This document shows, piece after piece, positions 53,518 to 61,479 of a stretch of 64,000 nt of DNA. The number at the start of each line of letters is the position of its first letter. The first letter of the stretch is position 1. A model generated the notes under the pieces. That model was not told where the DNA came from, ran no database searches, and saw only the letters and a program-made list of their open reading frames with translations. Position numbers and translations under genes: made by a program. Source of the stretch: Leptothoe kymatousa TAU-MAC 1615 (lineage in GTDB: Bacteria; Cyanobacteriota; Cyanobacteriia; Phormidesmidales; Phormidesmidaceae); contig NZ_JADOER010000004.1 of NCBI RefSeq assembly GCF_018739865.1, positions 437,067-501,066 of the forward strand, given 5' to 3'.

Positions 53518-56103
53518 TTAATGGCGTTCTAGGGTGCCGCGGGTGACGCCTAGCTGACTGGATAGCTTGAGGGTTCGCCATAGCTGATGCCCAGTCATAT
53601 CACCGTTTAGGAGCTGTTGATAGCAGGTCAAGATTTGCTGAACTTGGGTGGGACTTTCGTTGAGGAAATCAATGCGGAAGCGGCGGGCTCCTTGGTCCAT
53701 GAGACGGGGGATAAATTCGGCTCCAGTTTGGGCGACACCGTTGTATAGGGTGTTGCGACAGCCGGCATCGGCCTGGAGCACATGGTCGGTGCCTGTGCGA
53801 TCGCGCAGCACTACGTCATGGTTTTCACAGGGGCGACCACAGTTGGTAAAGTCAGTGCCCTCAGAAAGAAAGGCACAAAACACACAGTGCTCCATATGGA
53901 ACATGGGCATATGTTGATGAATGGTGATATCGAACCAATTGGCCGGGGCCGACGTGAGTAAGTCCATCAGCTGGGCCACATTCAAGTCGTAGCTGGCGGT
54001 TAATTTTTCCAGACCAAACTCTGTTTTGAAATAGGCAGCGGTAATCGGGTTGGCCACATTTAAGGAAAAGTCGCCAATGCAGGGCTGGTCGGCGAAAAAT
54101 TGCAGGTGGTCATAGTTGCGCACCAGGTACCCATCGGCATTGGACTGGCGCACCTGTTTGAGGATATATTGCTCGCCGGGTTTGGTGATGCGCGGCGGGG
54201 CGACATAGAGTTTGGCCCTAGGGTTGAGCTCGCGGGTGAGGGCGACGGCCGCTCGATAGTGCACTGGATTTTCTAATTCGCAGTAGACGGTGGTGAGGCC
54301 ACATTGCAGCACCGTCCGCAGCTGATCGCCATTGCGCACCAGCGGCACCAGCGTGGCTGGGTTTGAGGGTGTTTCGGCCGGATCGGGCAACAAGTCACGA
54401 TGGGAGCGCTCCACGGCCATGGCCCACACCTTGGGCTGCTGCCGTTGTTCCAGGAGCTGCTCCACTAGCTGCCGTCGCAGACGATTGAGTTCGCTGACGG
54501 GCACAATCAAGCCATCCGCCAGCTGATTGGTGAATTGGCCGAGTTTGAATGGGGTATTGCCTAAACGGGCAAGTTGTTGCTGTAGTTTTTCTGTTGTGAG
54601 GGGTTTGTTACGCGCGGTTTCGAGGACTTTTTCTGAGGCCGCTTGGGCGATGTGGCCCTGGGGATCGGTTGCGATCGCAACCACCGGTTCCCCGGCCACC
54701 CCATGGACTTCAATATCAATGGGCTGTTGCACCGCAGGTTGTTCAACCCTGTAGCTTTGGCGCAGGGTTTTCTCTAATTCAGGGTCCGATGTTTTCCATA
54801 CCTTCTGGCCCGGCTGCACCCGGCGCAAATTCATACTATGTTTGCCAAAACTCAAACAAATATTGCGACCCCGCTGTTCTACACCGTAGATGCGGCCCCC
54901 CTGATCCGTATCTGGATGGCCGGAGTCAAATACAATGCCGTCCCCAGCCTTGACTGGAATGGTTGTCTTCAGTTCCACCTGGTGTTTGGTAACCCGTTCC
55001 ACATCCCCCAAATACACCCCGCGCTTTTTGGCAAATCGGGCGTGCACCAGTTCCTGGTTATTAATGCCGCGAAACCAGCCGGTATATAGACCGCGGGAAA
55101 AGGCCATTTCCAGGTTATAGCGTTCATCCGCTGTGGGCTCATAGGAGATGGGGCGATTGCCCAGCTTTAAGGCCAATTTTTCTGTTGGCGTAGGCGTTGT
55201 CGCACTGTTTGTACCGTTCTTTGTGCCACTTTTCATAGCACTGTTTGTGCCACTCTTTATCGCACTGTTTGTGCCATTCTCTTGCCAGGCTCGATCTAAG
55301 GCTTGGCGGTACACCCGGGTCACATTCGCCACATATTCTGGGGCCTTGAGGCGCCCTTCTATTTTGAGGCAGCTCACCCCCGATTTAATCAAATCGGGGA
55401 GAACGGGCAACCCGGAGAGATCCTGGGGGCTGAGCAGATATTGTTTATCTCCTAGGTCGATTAATTCTCCATCCACCTTCATGTCGTAGGTCATGCGGCA
55501 GGCCTGGGCGCATTCTCCCCGATTGGCCGACCGGCCACCGAGGGCTTCACTGGTGAGACATTGCCCCGAGTAGGCGACGCATAAGGCCCCGTGGACAAAG
55601 ACTTCCAGGGGAAGGGCAATGTCTTTTGTTTGTTGTTGAATTTTCTCGATGTCTTTGAGAGAACATTCCCGCGCCAACACCACGAGCTGTGCCCCGAGAC
55701 TGTGGGCAAATTCCACCCCTGCGGCTGAGGTGACGGTCATTTGGGTGGACCCATGGATGGGGAAGTCGGCAGACAGGTGGCGGATCAGCCGACACATGCC
55801 CACATCCTGCACAATGGCAGCGTCCACACCGGCGGCCATCATGGTGCGTAGATAGCGTTCGGCGGCGGCCAGTTCCTGGGGAAAAATAAGCGTGTTGAAG
55901 GTGACATAGCCCTTCACCCCCCGGCTGTGGAGAAAGGCCATGAGTTCGGGCAGGTCGGCTTCGGTGAAGTTTTGCGATCGCATCCTCGCATTAAACCGAT
56001 CCAAACCAAAGTAAATGGCATCGGCACCATTTTCCACCGCCGCCTTAGCACAGTCCCAGGTGCCAGCGGGGGCTAATAATTCAGGACAGTGGCCCGTTGT
56101 CAT
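53518..56103 (-). CDS. U32 family peptidase, long form with DUF3656-like C-terminus
   Basis: About 861 residues from ATG 56103; an ATG 13 codons upstream is less likely. The U32 domain starts PELLAPAGTWDCAKAAVENG and carries CLKIEGRLKAPEYVANVTRV, the family signature. Conserved cysteines cluster in NRGECAQACRMTYD and later HCVFCAFLSEG and NCGRPCENHD, an Fe-S-like arrangement. Long members include E. coli RlhA, needed for 23S rRNA hydroxylation, so rRNA modification is more likely than proteolysis. A repetitive NGTNSAIKSGT-type insertion lies at about residues 290-325 (DNA 55195-55290). Confidence 0.92.
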   Translation of the reverse strand: MTTGHCPELLAPAGTWDCAKAAVENGADAIYFGLDRFNARMRSQNFTEADLPELMAFLHSRGVKGYVTFNTLIFPQELAAAERYLRTMMAAGVDAAIVQDVGMCRLIRHLSADFPIHGSTQMTVTSAAGVEFAHSLGAQLVVLARECSLKDIEKIQQQTKDIALPLEVFVHGALCVAYSGQCLTSEALGGRSANRGECAQACRMTYDMKVDGELIDLGDKQYLLSPQDLSGLPVLPDLIKSGVSCLKIEGRLKAPEYVANVTRVYRQALDRAWQENGTNSAIKSGTNSAMKSGTKNGTNSATTPTPTEKLALKLGNRPISYEPTADERYNLEMAFSRGLYTGWFRGINNQELVHARFAKKRGVYLGDVERVTKHQVELKTTIPVKAGDGIVFDSGHPDTDQGGRIYGVEQRGRNICLSFGKHSMNLRRVQPGQKVWKTSDPELEKTLRQSYRVEQPAVQQPIDIEVHGVAGEPVVAIATDPQGHIAQAASEKVLETARNKPLTTEKLQQQLARLGNTPFKLGQFTNQLADGLIVPVSELNRLRRQLVEQLLEQRQQPKVWAMAVERSHRDLLPDPAETPSNPATLVPLVRNGDQLRTVLQCGLTTVYCELENPVHYRAAVALTRELNPRAKLYVAPPRITKPGEQYILKQVRQSNADGYLVRNYDHLQFFADQPCIGDFSLNVANPITAAYFKTEFGLEKLTASYDLNVAQLMDLLTSAPANWFDITIHQHMPMFHMEHCVFCAFLSEGTDFTNCGRPCENHDVVLRDRTGTDHVLQADAGCRNTLYNGVAQTGAEFIPRLMDQGARRFRIDFLNESPTQVQQILTCYQQLLNGDMTGHQLWRTLKLSSQLGVTRGTLERH
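55195..55290 (-). repeat. In-frame repeat inside the U32 peptidase gene
   Basis: Short direct repeats built around GCACTGTTTGTGCC (plus strand), encoding three to four variations of GTNSAxKS on the minus strand. They form a polar insertion between the U32 signature domain and the next domain. Confidence 0.75.
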
Positions 56104-56198
56104 GCTGTAAATCCAAGACTCTACATTCAATGCAAGAGGCAACTATTCATAATGCCTTGAGTAGCCATTATAAACGCTGTGTCGATTGTCAATAGATG

Positions 56199-57701
56199 TT
56201 ACCAAGGACTGCCCACCAGTGTATAAGTGGACCAATAAAATGGATGTTCGAAGGCCCAACGTCCGGAATACTTCTGTTCTGGAAAATGAGCTAAAGGTGT
56301 CCCATGGACGCCGTATAAGGTGCCATCAACGAACTGCAAGTCTCCTTGCAGCATCGTCAGCTGGGCCTGGCGTAGGGCAGTAGCGCGCACTGGTTGTTGC
56401 TTTAGCTGATCATAGAAATAGCTCATCACCCCTAATGTGCCTTCATCACTAATGGGCCAAAGACTAGCCAATGCCGTTTGGATACCTAAATTTACAGCTA
56501 GCCCAGCAAAGCCATATTCTGATTCAAGATCCCCAAAAGCTGTGTTGCAGGCACTTAACACCATCAAAGCAATATCCGAATCCATTAAGCCTAGGGTATG
56601 GAACCGATTCATTTGTAACGGCTGATCCCATAGTTGAATATAAGAATTATGGGGCTCACCAGAGGAAAAAACGCCATGACTCGCTAAATGAACAATGTCG
56701 TATCGCTCCTGGGCAATTTGCTGCTGCAAGTTTCTTAAAGTGAACTCTTCATTTAGAAAAACATCACTGTTATTAAAGGTCTGAGCAATGATATCTAATT
56801 CTTGTGACACAGCAGGCAAAGCTTGCTGTGATGGAAATTCTGAAGCTCCCATCGCTAAAAGCTGGGTATTCTCCAGGGGAGTCGAGATAAAATTCTCAGA
56901 ATCAAAATTTGTTAACCGGATGCTGGGAATAAGGCCCAAACTATAGCGTTCAATTAAAAACTCACTGCCATTGTGCAGGGCCGCTAGTGGCAATACTCGC
57001 AACCCGCAACCCATCGCAAACGCTAAACTTTCAATGCCCTGTGCTTGCAGCTCGGTTTCAATGGGTTTAATAAACCAGTCATAGAGTTGTTGTGCAGGTG
57101 GCAAATACTGAGATTCTCCAGATATCGCATTAGTTACCTGAGCGTAGAACTCTTCAGCAACAGGCATCACATCTCGACGCGTTACCGATGTCAGTTCTTT
57201 GTGAATCGGTTGACCTTCCTGGGTAATCAGGAATACCCCTAGGACATCATCAGGATGCTCTGTAGCAGCATCCTGGAACTGGTTATTAGGATGATCATGG
57301 GAGGATGAAAAATAAACATATAGGACACCAGGCTTAATGCCGGTAGCGCTGGCAACTTGCTTCAGTGTGGTTTGAACAGCGGGAATGTTGGTTGCTAATG
57401 AGCTAACTTGACCATCCAAATTTAGATAGGAGCTAAATTCCTCTGTAAACAAACTTTCTAATTCTTCCAACAAAATAGTGGGATTACTTGCAGAATTGTT
57501 AACAACATTTGTTGCTTCTAGTTTCTGCCTTAAAGGCTGTCCCTCTAATAAGTCAGGCGTCGAAGATATCGCGATCGCAGTCTCGGAAAGTTCTGTGACG
57601 TTACGTTGAGACCAAGCCGGTAATCCCAGAAAAAGAACACTTAGCCCGATGACTATGCCTATAGCCTGATAACTATATTTTTTCCGGCCTGAATGTCCCA
57701 T
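56199..57701 (-). CDS. Exported CHAT-domain protein without TPRs
   Basis: About 500 residues from ATG 57701 (MGHSGRKKYSYQAIG); an earlier in-frame ATG at 57788 would start in the inverted repeat. A hydrophobic segment with AWSQ (about 12-31) looks like a signal peptide or anchor. The C-terminal 300 residues form a CHAT caspase-like domain, with His about 342 in IVHLASHGVF and Cys about 385 in VLSACNTAFGD, then GFAGLAVNLGIQTALASLWP. Most cyanobacterial CHAT proteins have many TPRs before this domain; here the N-terminal 200 residues are unlike TPRs. A protease in the cell envelope is inferred. Confidence 0.85.
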   Translation of the reverse strand: MGHSGRKKYSYQAIGIVIGLSVLFLGLPAWSQRNVTELSETAIAISSTPDLLEGQPLRQKLEATNVVNNSASNPTILLEELESLFTEEFSSYLNLDGQVSSLATNIPAVQTTLKQVASATGIKPGVLYVYFSSSHDHPNNQFQDAATEHPDDVLGVFLITQEGQPIHKELTSVTRRDVMPVAEEFYAQVTNAISGESQYLPPAQQLYDWFIKPIETELQAQGIESLAFAMGCGLRVLPLAALHNGSEFLIERYSLGLIPSIRLTNFDSENFISTPLENTQLLAMGASEFPSQQALPAVSQELDIIAQTFNNSDVFLNEEFTLRNLQQQIAQERYDIVHLASHGVFSSGEPHNSYIQLWDQPLQMNRFHTLGLMDSDIALMVLSACNTAFGDLESEYGFAGLAVNLGIQTALASLWPISDEGTLGVMSYFYDQLKQQPVRATALRQAQLTMLQGDLQFVDGTLYGVHGTPLAHFPEQKYSGRWAFEHPFYWSTYTLVGSPW

Positions 57702-58202
57702 GGTGGTCAGTGAAGAATGATATGTGCAAACAGATAGTTGGGCGTTGTTAGATCCTCGAAATGTTTTCACATAAGGGATGCAGCTCAATAAACGCCGTTG
57801 CCAGATCGGTCTATCCCTTAAACCAGCAACGGCGTTTATTGAGTCGTAACAATCGTCTTTTTCTGATTACAGCTAATCTTGAGGGGCCAACGCTTCCTCA
57901 ATAACACTGCTTTTCATTGCTATAATCGCGCTCAAATCACTCGCAATAGAGTTAGGACTCACAAGAATGACCCCATCCAAAAATGCTACAGGTTCCTGGG
58001 GCTAGGACTCACAGCATCAATGGGGATAACGAAATCCACGTTTGGCGGGCTTTATGCCTTTCGCATCACTTTTCGCATCACTACCATTCCTGCAGGTAAT
58101 CGATCCCAGGCCCATATGACTGGCCACGTAGGCTGAACTTCATTGAGCGCGGTGGAGTTCACCTCTCCCCTTAAACCTATTTAGATGTATTTAGAACTGT
58201 CC
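57702..58202. other. Gene-poor region with a long inverted repeat and possible mobile-element relic
   Basis: No convincing gene. An 18-bp perfect inverted repeat is at 57784-57801 and 57826-57843. TAGGACTCACA occurs twice (near 57954 and 58003). A plus-strand ORF at 57879-58136 has no recognisable domain. This looks like degraded repeat DNA. Confidence 0.45.
57784..57843. repeat. 18-bp perfect inverted repeat, 24-nt spacer
   Basis: CTCAATAAACGCCGTTGC at 57784-57801 and its exact reverse complement at 57826-57843. No flanking target duplication was seen. Lies about 80 bp upstream of the CHAT gene start. Confidence 0.85.
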
Positions 58203-58676
58203 CTAGTTGCCTAAGGCAGCATCCAGCACCTTGCGCGCATCCTCCGCATTGGCCCGCGCATCCTTATAGCGCAGATTACTTTGGGCAAAGGTCTTCAGCA
58301 CCTTAAACCCGCTTTTTAACTCATCCAGCTGTTCATCATCAATCACATCATCACTAAACAGCAGGTCCACCAGCTCTCGCACCTTCAGGGCCTCACTGCG
58401 GGAGCCCTGAACCTTGATTTTCAAATTTGCCAGATTGCTAAGCACCTGCACCGCATCCACAACTGCATTTTCCTCAGCGGTTGGTTCCGTTGGTTGGTCT
58501 TTCACTTCAATAAAATCCTTTGGGGTAAAGCCATCATCCAAATCAGTCGTTAGATCACCACTACCCATCATTTCCAAAAGCTGATCCATCGCCTTTTCAC
58601 GGGCTTTAGCCGAATCACGCCCAGAAATGGTGATCAAAACATCTTCAGGACTTTGGGGAATCGTATACTGAACCAT
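58203..58676 (-). CDS. Hypothetical protein with helical C-terminus
   Basis: 157 residues, acidic, without a signal peptide or membrane segment. The N-terminal part begins MVQYTIPQSPEDVLITISGR. The C-terminal half (about 75-157) looks fully helical with EALKVRELVDLLFSDDVIDD. I do not recognise the family. It lies downstream of 6S RNA and its terminator on the same strand, so it has its own promoter. Confidence 0.68.
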   Translation of the reverse strand: MVQYTIPQSPEDVLITISGRDSAKAREKAMDQLLEMMGSGDLTTDLDDGFTPKDFIEVKDQPTEPTAEENAVVDAVQVLSNLANLKIKVQGSRSEALKVRELVDLLFSDDVIDDEQLDELKSGFKVLKTFAQSNLRYKDARANAEDARKVLDAALGN

Positions 58677-58741
58677 GGGATAGTATGTTTGTACCCATTA
58701 ACAATATCCATAATACTACCGAATCCTGAGCCATTACAGCA

Positions 58742-58773
58742 AAAAGCACCTGATCTAAGGACCAGGTGCTTTT
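58742..58773 (-). terminator. Intrinsic terminator of the 6S RNA gene
   Basis: AAAAGCACCTG (58742-58752) pairs with CAGGTGCTTTT (58763-58773). On the minus strand the stem is followed by TTTTTGCTG. It lies about 10 nt after the mature 6S RNA 3' end. Confidence 0.88.
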
Positions 58774-58781
58774 CAATTCTT

Positions 58782-58971
58782 AAAAGTTTCACCGCAGCGC
58801 CGTCTTACCTCAGTTTTTGACCTGGAAAATCCAGGTGGGCCCGTGGTTGCGATTTATAGTTTCCGGGTACAAGCCCGGTATACTGCCACCGCACTCCTGT
58901 TCGATGCCCTTAAGTGAAAAGCATAGATCAAGAAACATTGTTGGCAGTCACCAACGCCGTAGTGAAACTAG
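58782..58971 (-). ncRNA. ssaA: 6S RNA
   Basis: The regulatory RNA that mimics an open promoter and binds sigma70-RNA polymerase. On the minus strand its ends pair as a long closing stem: AGTTTCACTACGGCGTT at the 5' side with GGCGCTGCGGTGAAACTT at the 3' side (several G-U pairs). Length about 185-190 nt matches cyanobacterial 6S RNA. The gene follows purK on the same strand, an arrangement I recall for cyanobacteria, and ends at a strong terminator. -10 TATGAT is at 58976-58981. Confidence 0.82.
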
Positions 58972-58975
58972 AGTC

Positions 58976-58981
58976 ATCATA
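58976..58981 (-). promoter_or_regulatory. Likely -10 element of 6S RNA
   Basis: TATGAT on the minus strand, 6-7 nt before the predicted start of the RNA. No good -35 box was identified. Transcription from purK could also extend into the gene. Confidence 0.6.
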
Positions 58982-59188
58982 ACTAACTGTCCTGGTAAAT
59001 CGACAGGGGTAAACCGATAGGGATGATTGAGCGATTTTTCGTCTCTCAATTACGATTTCAAATAGAAGAAAATCCCTGATATTCCAGAAAAGCTTGCTTG
59101 TTAGGGGTGATAGCTCCCTTTTGCGTGAAATCTGACGAAAATCTTTGGTTGCTTAATGGTTGGTTATCAAAAACTTAAACGTTTGCCC

Positions 59189-60358
59189 TCAAGCATTGTC
59201 GGCCGGGTACCAATGGGATTCCACCTGGTTTATCAGCTGATTGAGTTCATCCCGACTGTGAATGCGGTCTAATGTCAAGGTGATATGACCTAGTTTTCGA
59301 CCTGGGCGCGATTCTTGTTTGCCATACCAATAAAGATGGGCGTTGGCTAGGGCGGCCAATGAGTTTTGGTGCTCCTGGTAGTCTGATGTGGCGGTTTCGA
59401 ACCCCAGCAGATTGATCATTACAGCCTGGGCGCATTTCATATCAGCCGATCCCAGCGGTAGGCCGCTAACGGCGCGCAGCTGCTGCTCAAACTGGGAGGT
59501 GAAACACGCATCCAAGGTGTAATGGCCAGAATTGTGGGTGCGGGGGGCAATTTCGTTGATCAACACCTGCCCGTCTGCTGTGAGGAATAGTTCTATGCCA
59601 AAGATGCCGACCACATCTAGTTTTGTGACTAGCTGGGTGGCAATGTGGTTGACCTGTTGCACCACGGCCTCGCCCACGGCCGCTGGTGCGATCACACGGC
59701 GGCACACTTGATTGATCTGCTGGGATTCCACCACGGGGTAAACGGCCACCTTGCCGTCCTGGGATCGGGCCACCATGACGGCGAGTTCCCGTTCAAAGGG
59801 GACAAAGGCTTCTAATAGAACGGGCTGATAGGTCAATTGGGCCCAGGTGGTTTTCACCTGCTCGAGGCTTTTTAGAATGAATGTGCCTTGCCCGTCGTAA
59901 CCATGGCGTCGGGTTTTGAGGGCTATGGGAAACCCAATCGAGGCGGCACGTTTGTCTAACTGGCCTAGGTCTGCCTCGGATTCTAGGGTGGTAAACCGAG
60001 GGGAGGGTAGCCCCAATTGTTGGCAGTAGCGACGTTGGTCGTATTTATCTAAAAGGGGGGCCAGGCATCGCAGCTGGGGATAAAACCCAGTGCCCTGTTG
60101 GGCCAGTTTTTGTAGGGCGGGTAGGTCAATAAATTCGTTTTCGAAGCTGATGACGTTGCATTGCTTTGCCAACGCTGCGGTGATAGTGGCATCGGCCACA
60201 GCCCCTAGCTCTAACCCATCAGCTATGGCCACGGCTGGATCGGAGGGGTGGGGCGTTTGAATAATTAATCGTAAGCCCAACTTTTTTGCGGCTGGCCCCA
60301 TCATCCAGGCCAGTTGCCCGCCACCAATAATGCCAATATTTTGTGCTGTCTGTCCCAT
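59189..60358 (-). CDS. purK: N5-carboxyaminoimidazole ribonucleotide synthetase
   Basis: An ATP-grasp enzyme that carboxylates AIR with bicarbonate in purine synthesis. 389 residues. The N-terminal IGIIGGGQLAWMMGPAAKKL is the family opening. The ATP-grasp region shows ALKTRRHGYDGQGTFIL and VLLEAFVPFERELAVMV, and the catalytic end has EIAPRTHNSGHYTLDA followed by TSQFEQQLRAVSGLPLG. It lies upstream of 6S RNA on the same strand. Confidence 0.96.
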   Translation of the reverse strand: MGQTAQNIGIIGGGQLAWMMGPAAKKLGLRLIIQTPHPSDPAVAIADGLELGAVADATITAALAKQCNVISFENEFIDLPALQKLAQQGTGFYPQLRCLAPLLDKYDQRRYCQQLGLPSPRFTTLESEADLGQLDKRAASIGFPIALKTRRHGYDGQGTFILKSLEQVKTTWAQLTYQPVLLEAFVPFERELAVMVARSQDGKVAVYPVVESQQINQVCRRVIAPAAVGEAVVQQVNHIATQLVTKLDVVGIFGIELFLTADGQVLINEIAPRTHNSGHYTLDACFTSQFEQQLRAVSGLPLGSADMKCAQAVMINLLGFETATSDYQEHQNSLAALANAHLYWYGKQESRPGRKLGHITLTLDRIHSRDELNQLINQVESHWYPADNA

Positions 60359-60834
60359 AGCTGATGCGAAGAATAGAAATGATCGGTAAGGGCAACGTTT
60401 GCCATTACTGATTTAGGGGGGACCCAACCGATTATGAAACCACACTGGGGATCGGTAATGCTAGTTTTCTATGGCTGATATGGAGGCTTAACCCGCTGAT
60501 GATGGCGACATGATGAGGCTCCGCCATGCCAACTTCTAAAGTGTCCTTTGTCATGGGCCAAGCAATGTCGTTTTTAAGAATGCTTGTCATAATATTTGAC
60601 ATCCGCGCGTCAGATACTTGTATCTGGTTGCCCAGCGGACCGATCTGAACGACTAAAGCCTGGAGCGATATCAACTCTGCCGAAAACTCTATAAAGCATC
60701 GTGCCCGTGGTACCTCACCCTGTGAGGTTTAGGTCTCACCCTGTGAGGTTTAGGCCTCACAAAGTGGAGGCCCAACCACGTAATTTGTATCAATGTCTGT
60801 TTGCGATATTGCAAAGCGCATTCTTTAAATATTT
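60359..60834. other. Divergent region upstream of purK, with palindromic tandem repeats
   Basis: No convincing gene; an 80-codon ORF on the minus strand (60432-60674) has no recognisable features. The tandem repeats at 60713-60770 lie in this region. Promoters of purK and the next gene should be here. Confidence 0.45.
60713..60770. repeat. Tandem 21-bp palindromic repeats, three copies (third partial)
   Basis: Units 60713-60733 and 60734-60754 are almost identical and have a CCTCAC/GTGAGG hairpin with a 3-nt loop, then TTTAGG. Unit 2 begins TCTCAC, which keeps pairing as a wobble. The third (60755-60770) keeps CCTCAC and GAGG around AAA with a one-base bulge. Confidence 0.8.
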
Positions 60835-61353
60835 ATGGCTCAGATAACGGTCAATCCTAAAACGTCTTCTTTAGCAATTTTTTCTTGTCTTCTAGAGCAA
60901 CTGACCCGTGGTCCTGTTGTTTTGGCCATTGTCACGGCTACCCAAGGGGACGTGATGTCTCAGGTGGGAGATAAGTTATTGGTGTGGGGAGATGCTCAGA
61001 GCGAAGGCTCCTTACTCGAACATACGGTTAGGGCTACGGTCTTGACTCAATCGTTTGCGGTGATGAAAACCGGCGGTGCCCAGCGCATGGTGATTGATCC
61101 CGGTGACAATATGTTTGCGGTCTCTTCGGATCCGGATGCTGATTCTGTTGATCAGGTGCATGTGTGGTTAACCTGTTGGCAAGGAGACGATGCGATCGCA
61201 ACCGCTAAAACGGCCCTAGCTTCCTTAGAAACCGAACAGCCTAGCCGTTTAGTCGTTCCGTTAGTGACAGGTCAATTTCCCTATGTGCTTGGCCCTGACA
61301 GCCCATCACTGCGTAACCTGCAAGGACAAGATGCCTACATAGAAGATCTATAA
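60835..61353 (+). CDS. XdhC/CoxI-like protein, short
   Basis: 172 residues. The N-terminal half resembles the XdhC/CoxI family, whose members insert the molybdenum cofactor: GPVVLAIVTATQGDVMSQVG, then DKLLVWGDAQSEGSLLE where family members have a Gly-rich LGGG-LE motif. It lacks the Rossmann-like C-terminal domain of full XdhC and its residues are diverged, so the assignment is weak. A ModC-like molybdate importer gene is about 2 kb away. Confidence 0.45.
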   Translation: MAQITVNPKTSSLAIFSCLLEQLTRGPVVLAIVTATQGDVMSQVGDKLLVWGDAQSEGSLLEHTVRATVLTQSFAVMKTGGAQRMVIDPGDNMFAVSSDPDADSVDQVHVWLTCWQGDDAIATAKTALASLETEQPSRLVVPLVTGQFPYVLGPDSPSLRNLQGQDAYIEDL

Positions 61354-61374
61354 TGTGCGTCTTGGCATAAAAAA

Positions 61375-61402
61375 AATCTGGAGGGGATATCCCCTCCAGA
61401 TT
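61375..61402 (-). terminator. Strong terminator downstream of the WecG-like gene
   Basis: AATCTGGAGGGG and CCCCTCCAGATT form a perfect 12-bp stem around ATAT. On the minus strand it is followed by TTTTTTT. The plus-strand XdhC-like gene may also stop here. Confidence 0.88.
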
Positions 61403-61430
61403 GATTGCCTACCGAAAATCATACTTAGCG

Positions 61431-61473
61431 GCCCGTCGCTCTTCCCGTATCCACCTATGGAAGAGCGACGGGC
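61431..61473. repeat. 15-bp perfect inverted repeat after the WecG-like gene
   Basis: GCCCGTCGCTCTTCC (61431-61445) and its reverse complement (61459-61473), 13-nt loop. No T-run follows on either strand. It begins 6 bp past the stop of the transferase gene. Confidence 0.85.
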
Positions 61474-61479
61474 TAAAAA

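Noticed and set aside
57879..58136. 85-codon ORF upstream of the CHAT gene
   Set aside because: No motif is visible, and it runs through short repeats. It looks like relic or noncoding DNA.
60432..60674. 80-codon minus-strand ORF upstream of purK
   Set aside because: It has a moderately protein-like composition, but no family and no ribosome site. It is left as possible promoter-region DNA.
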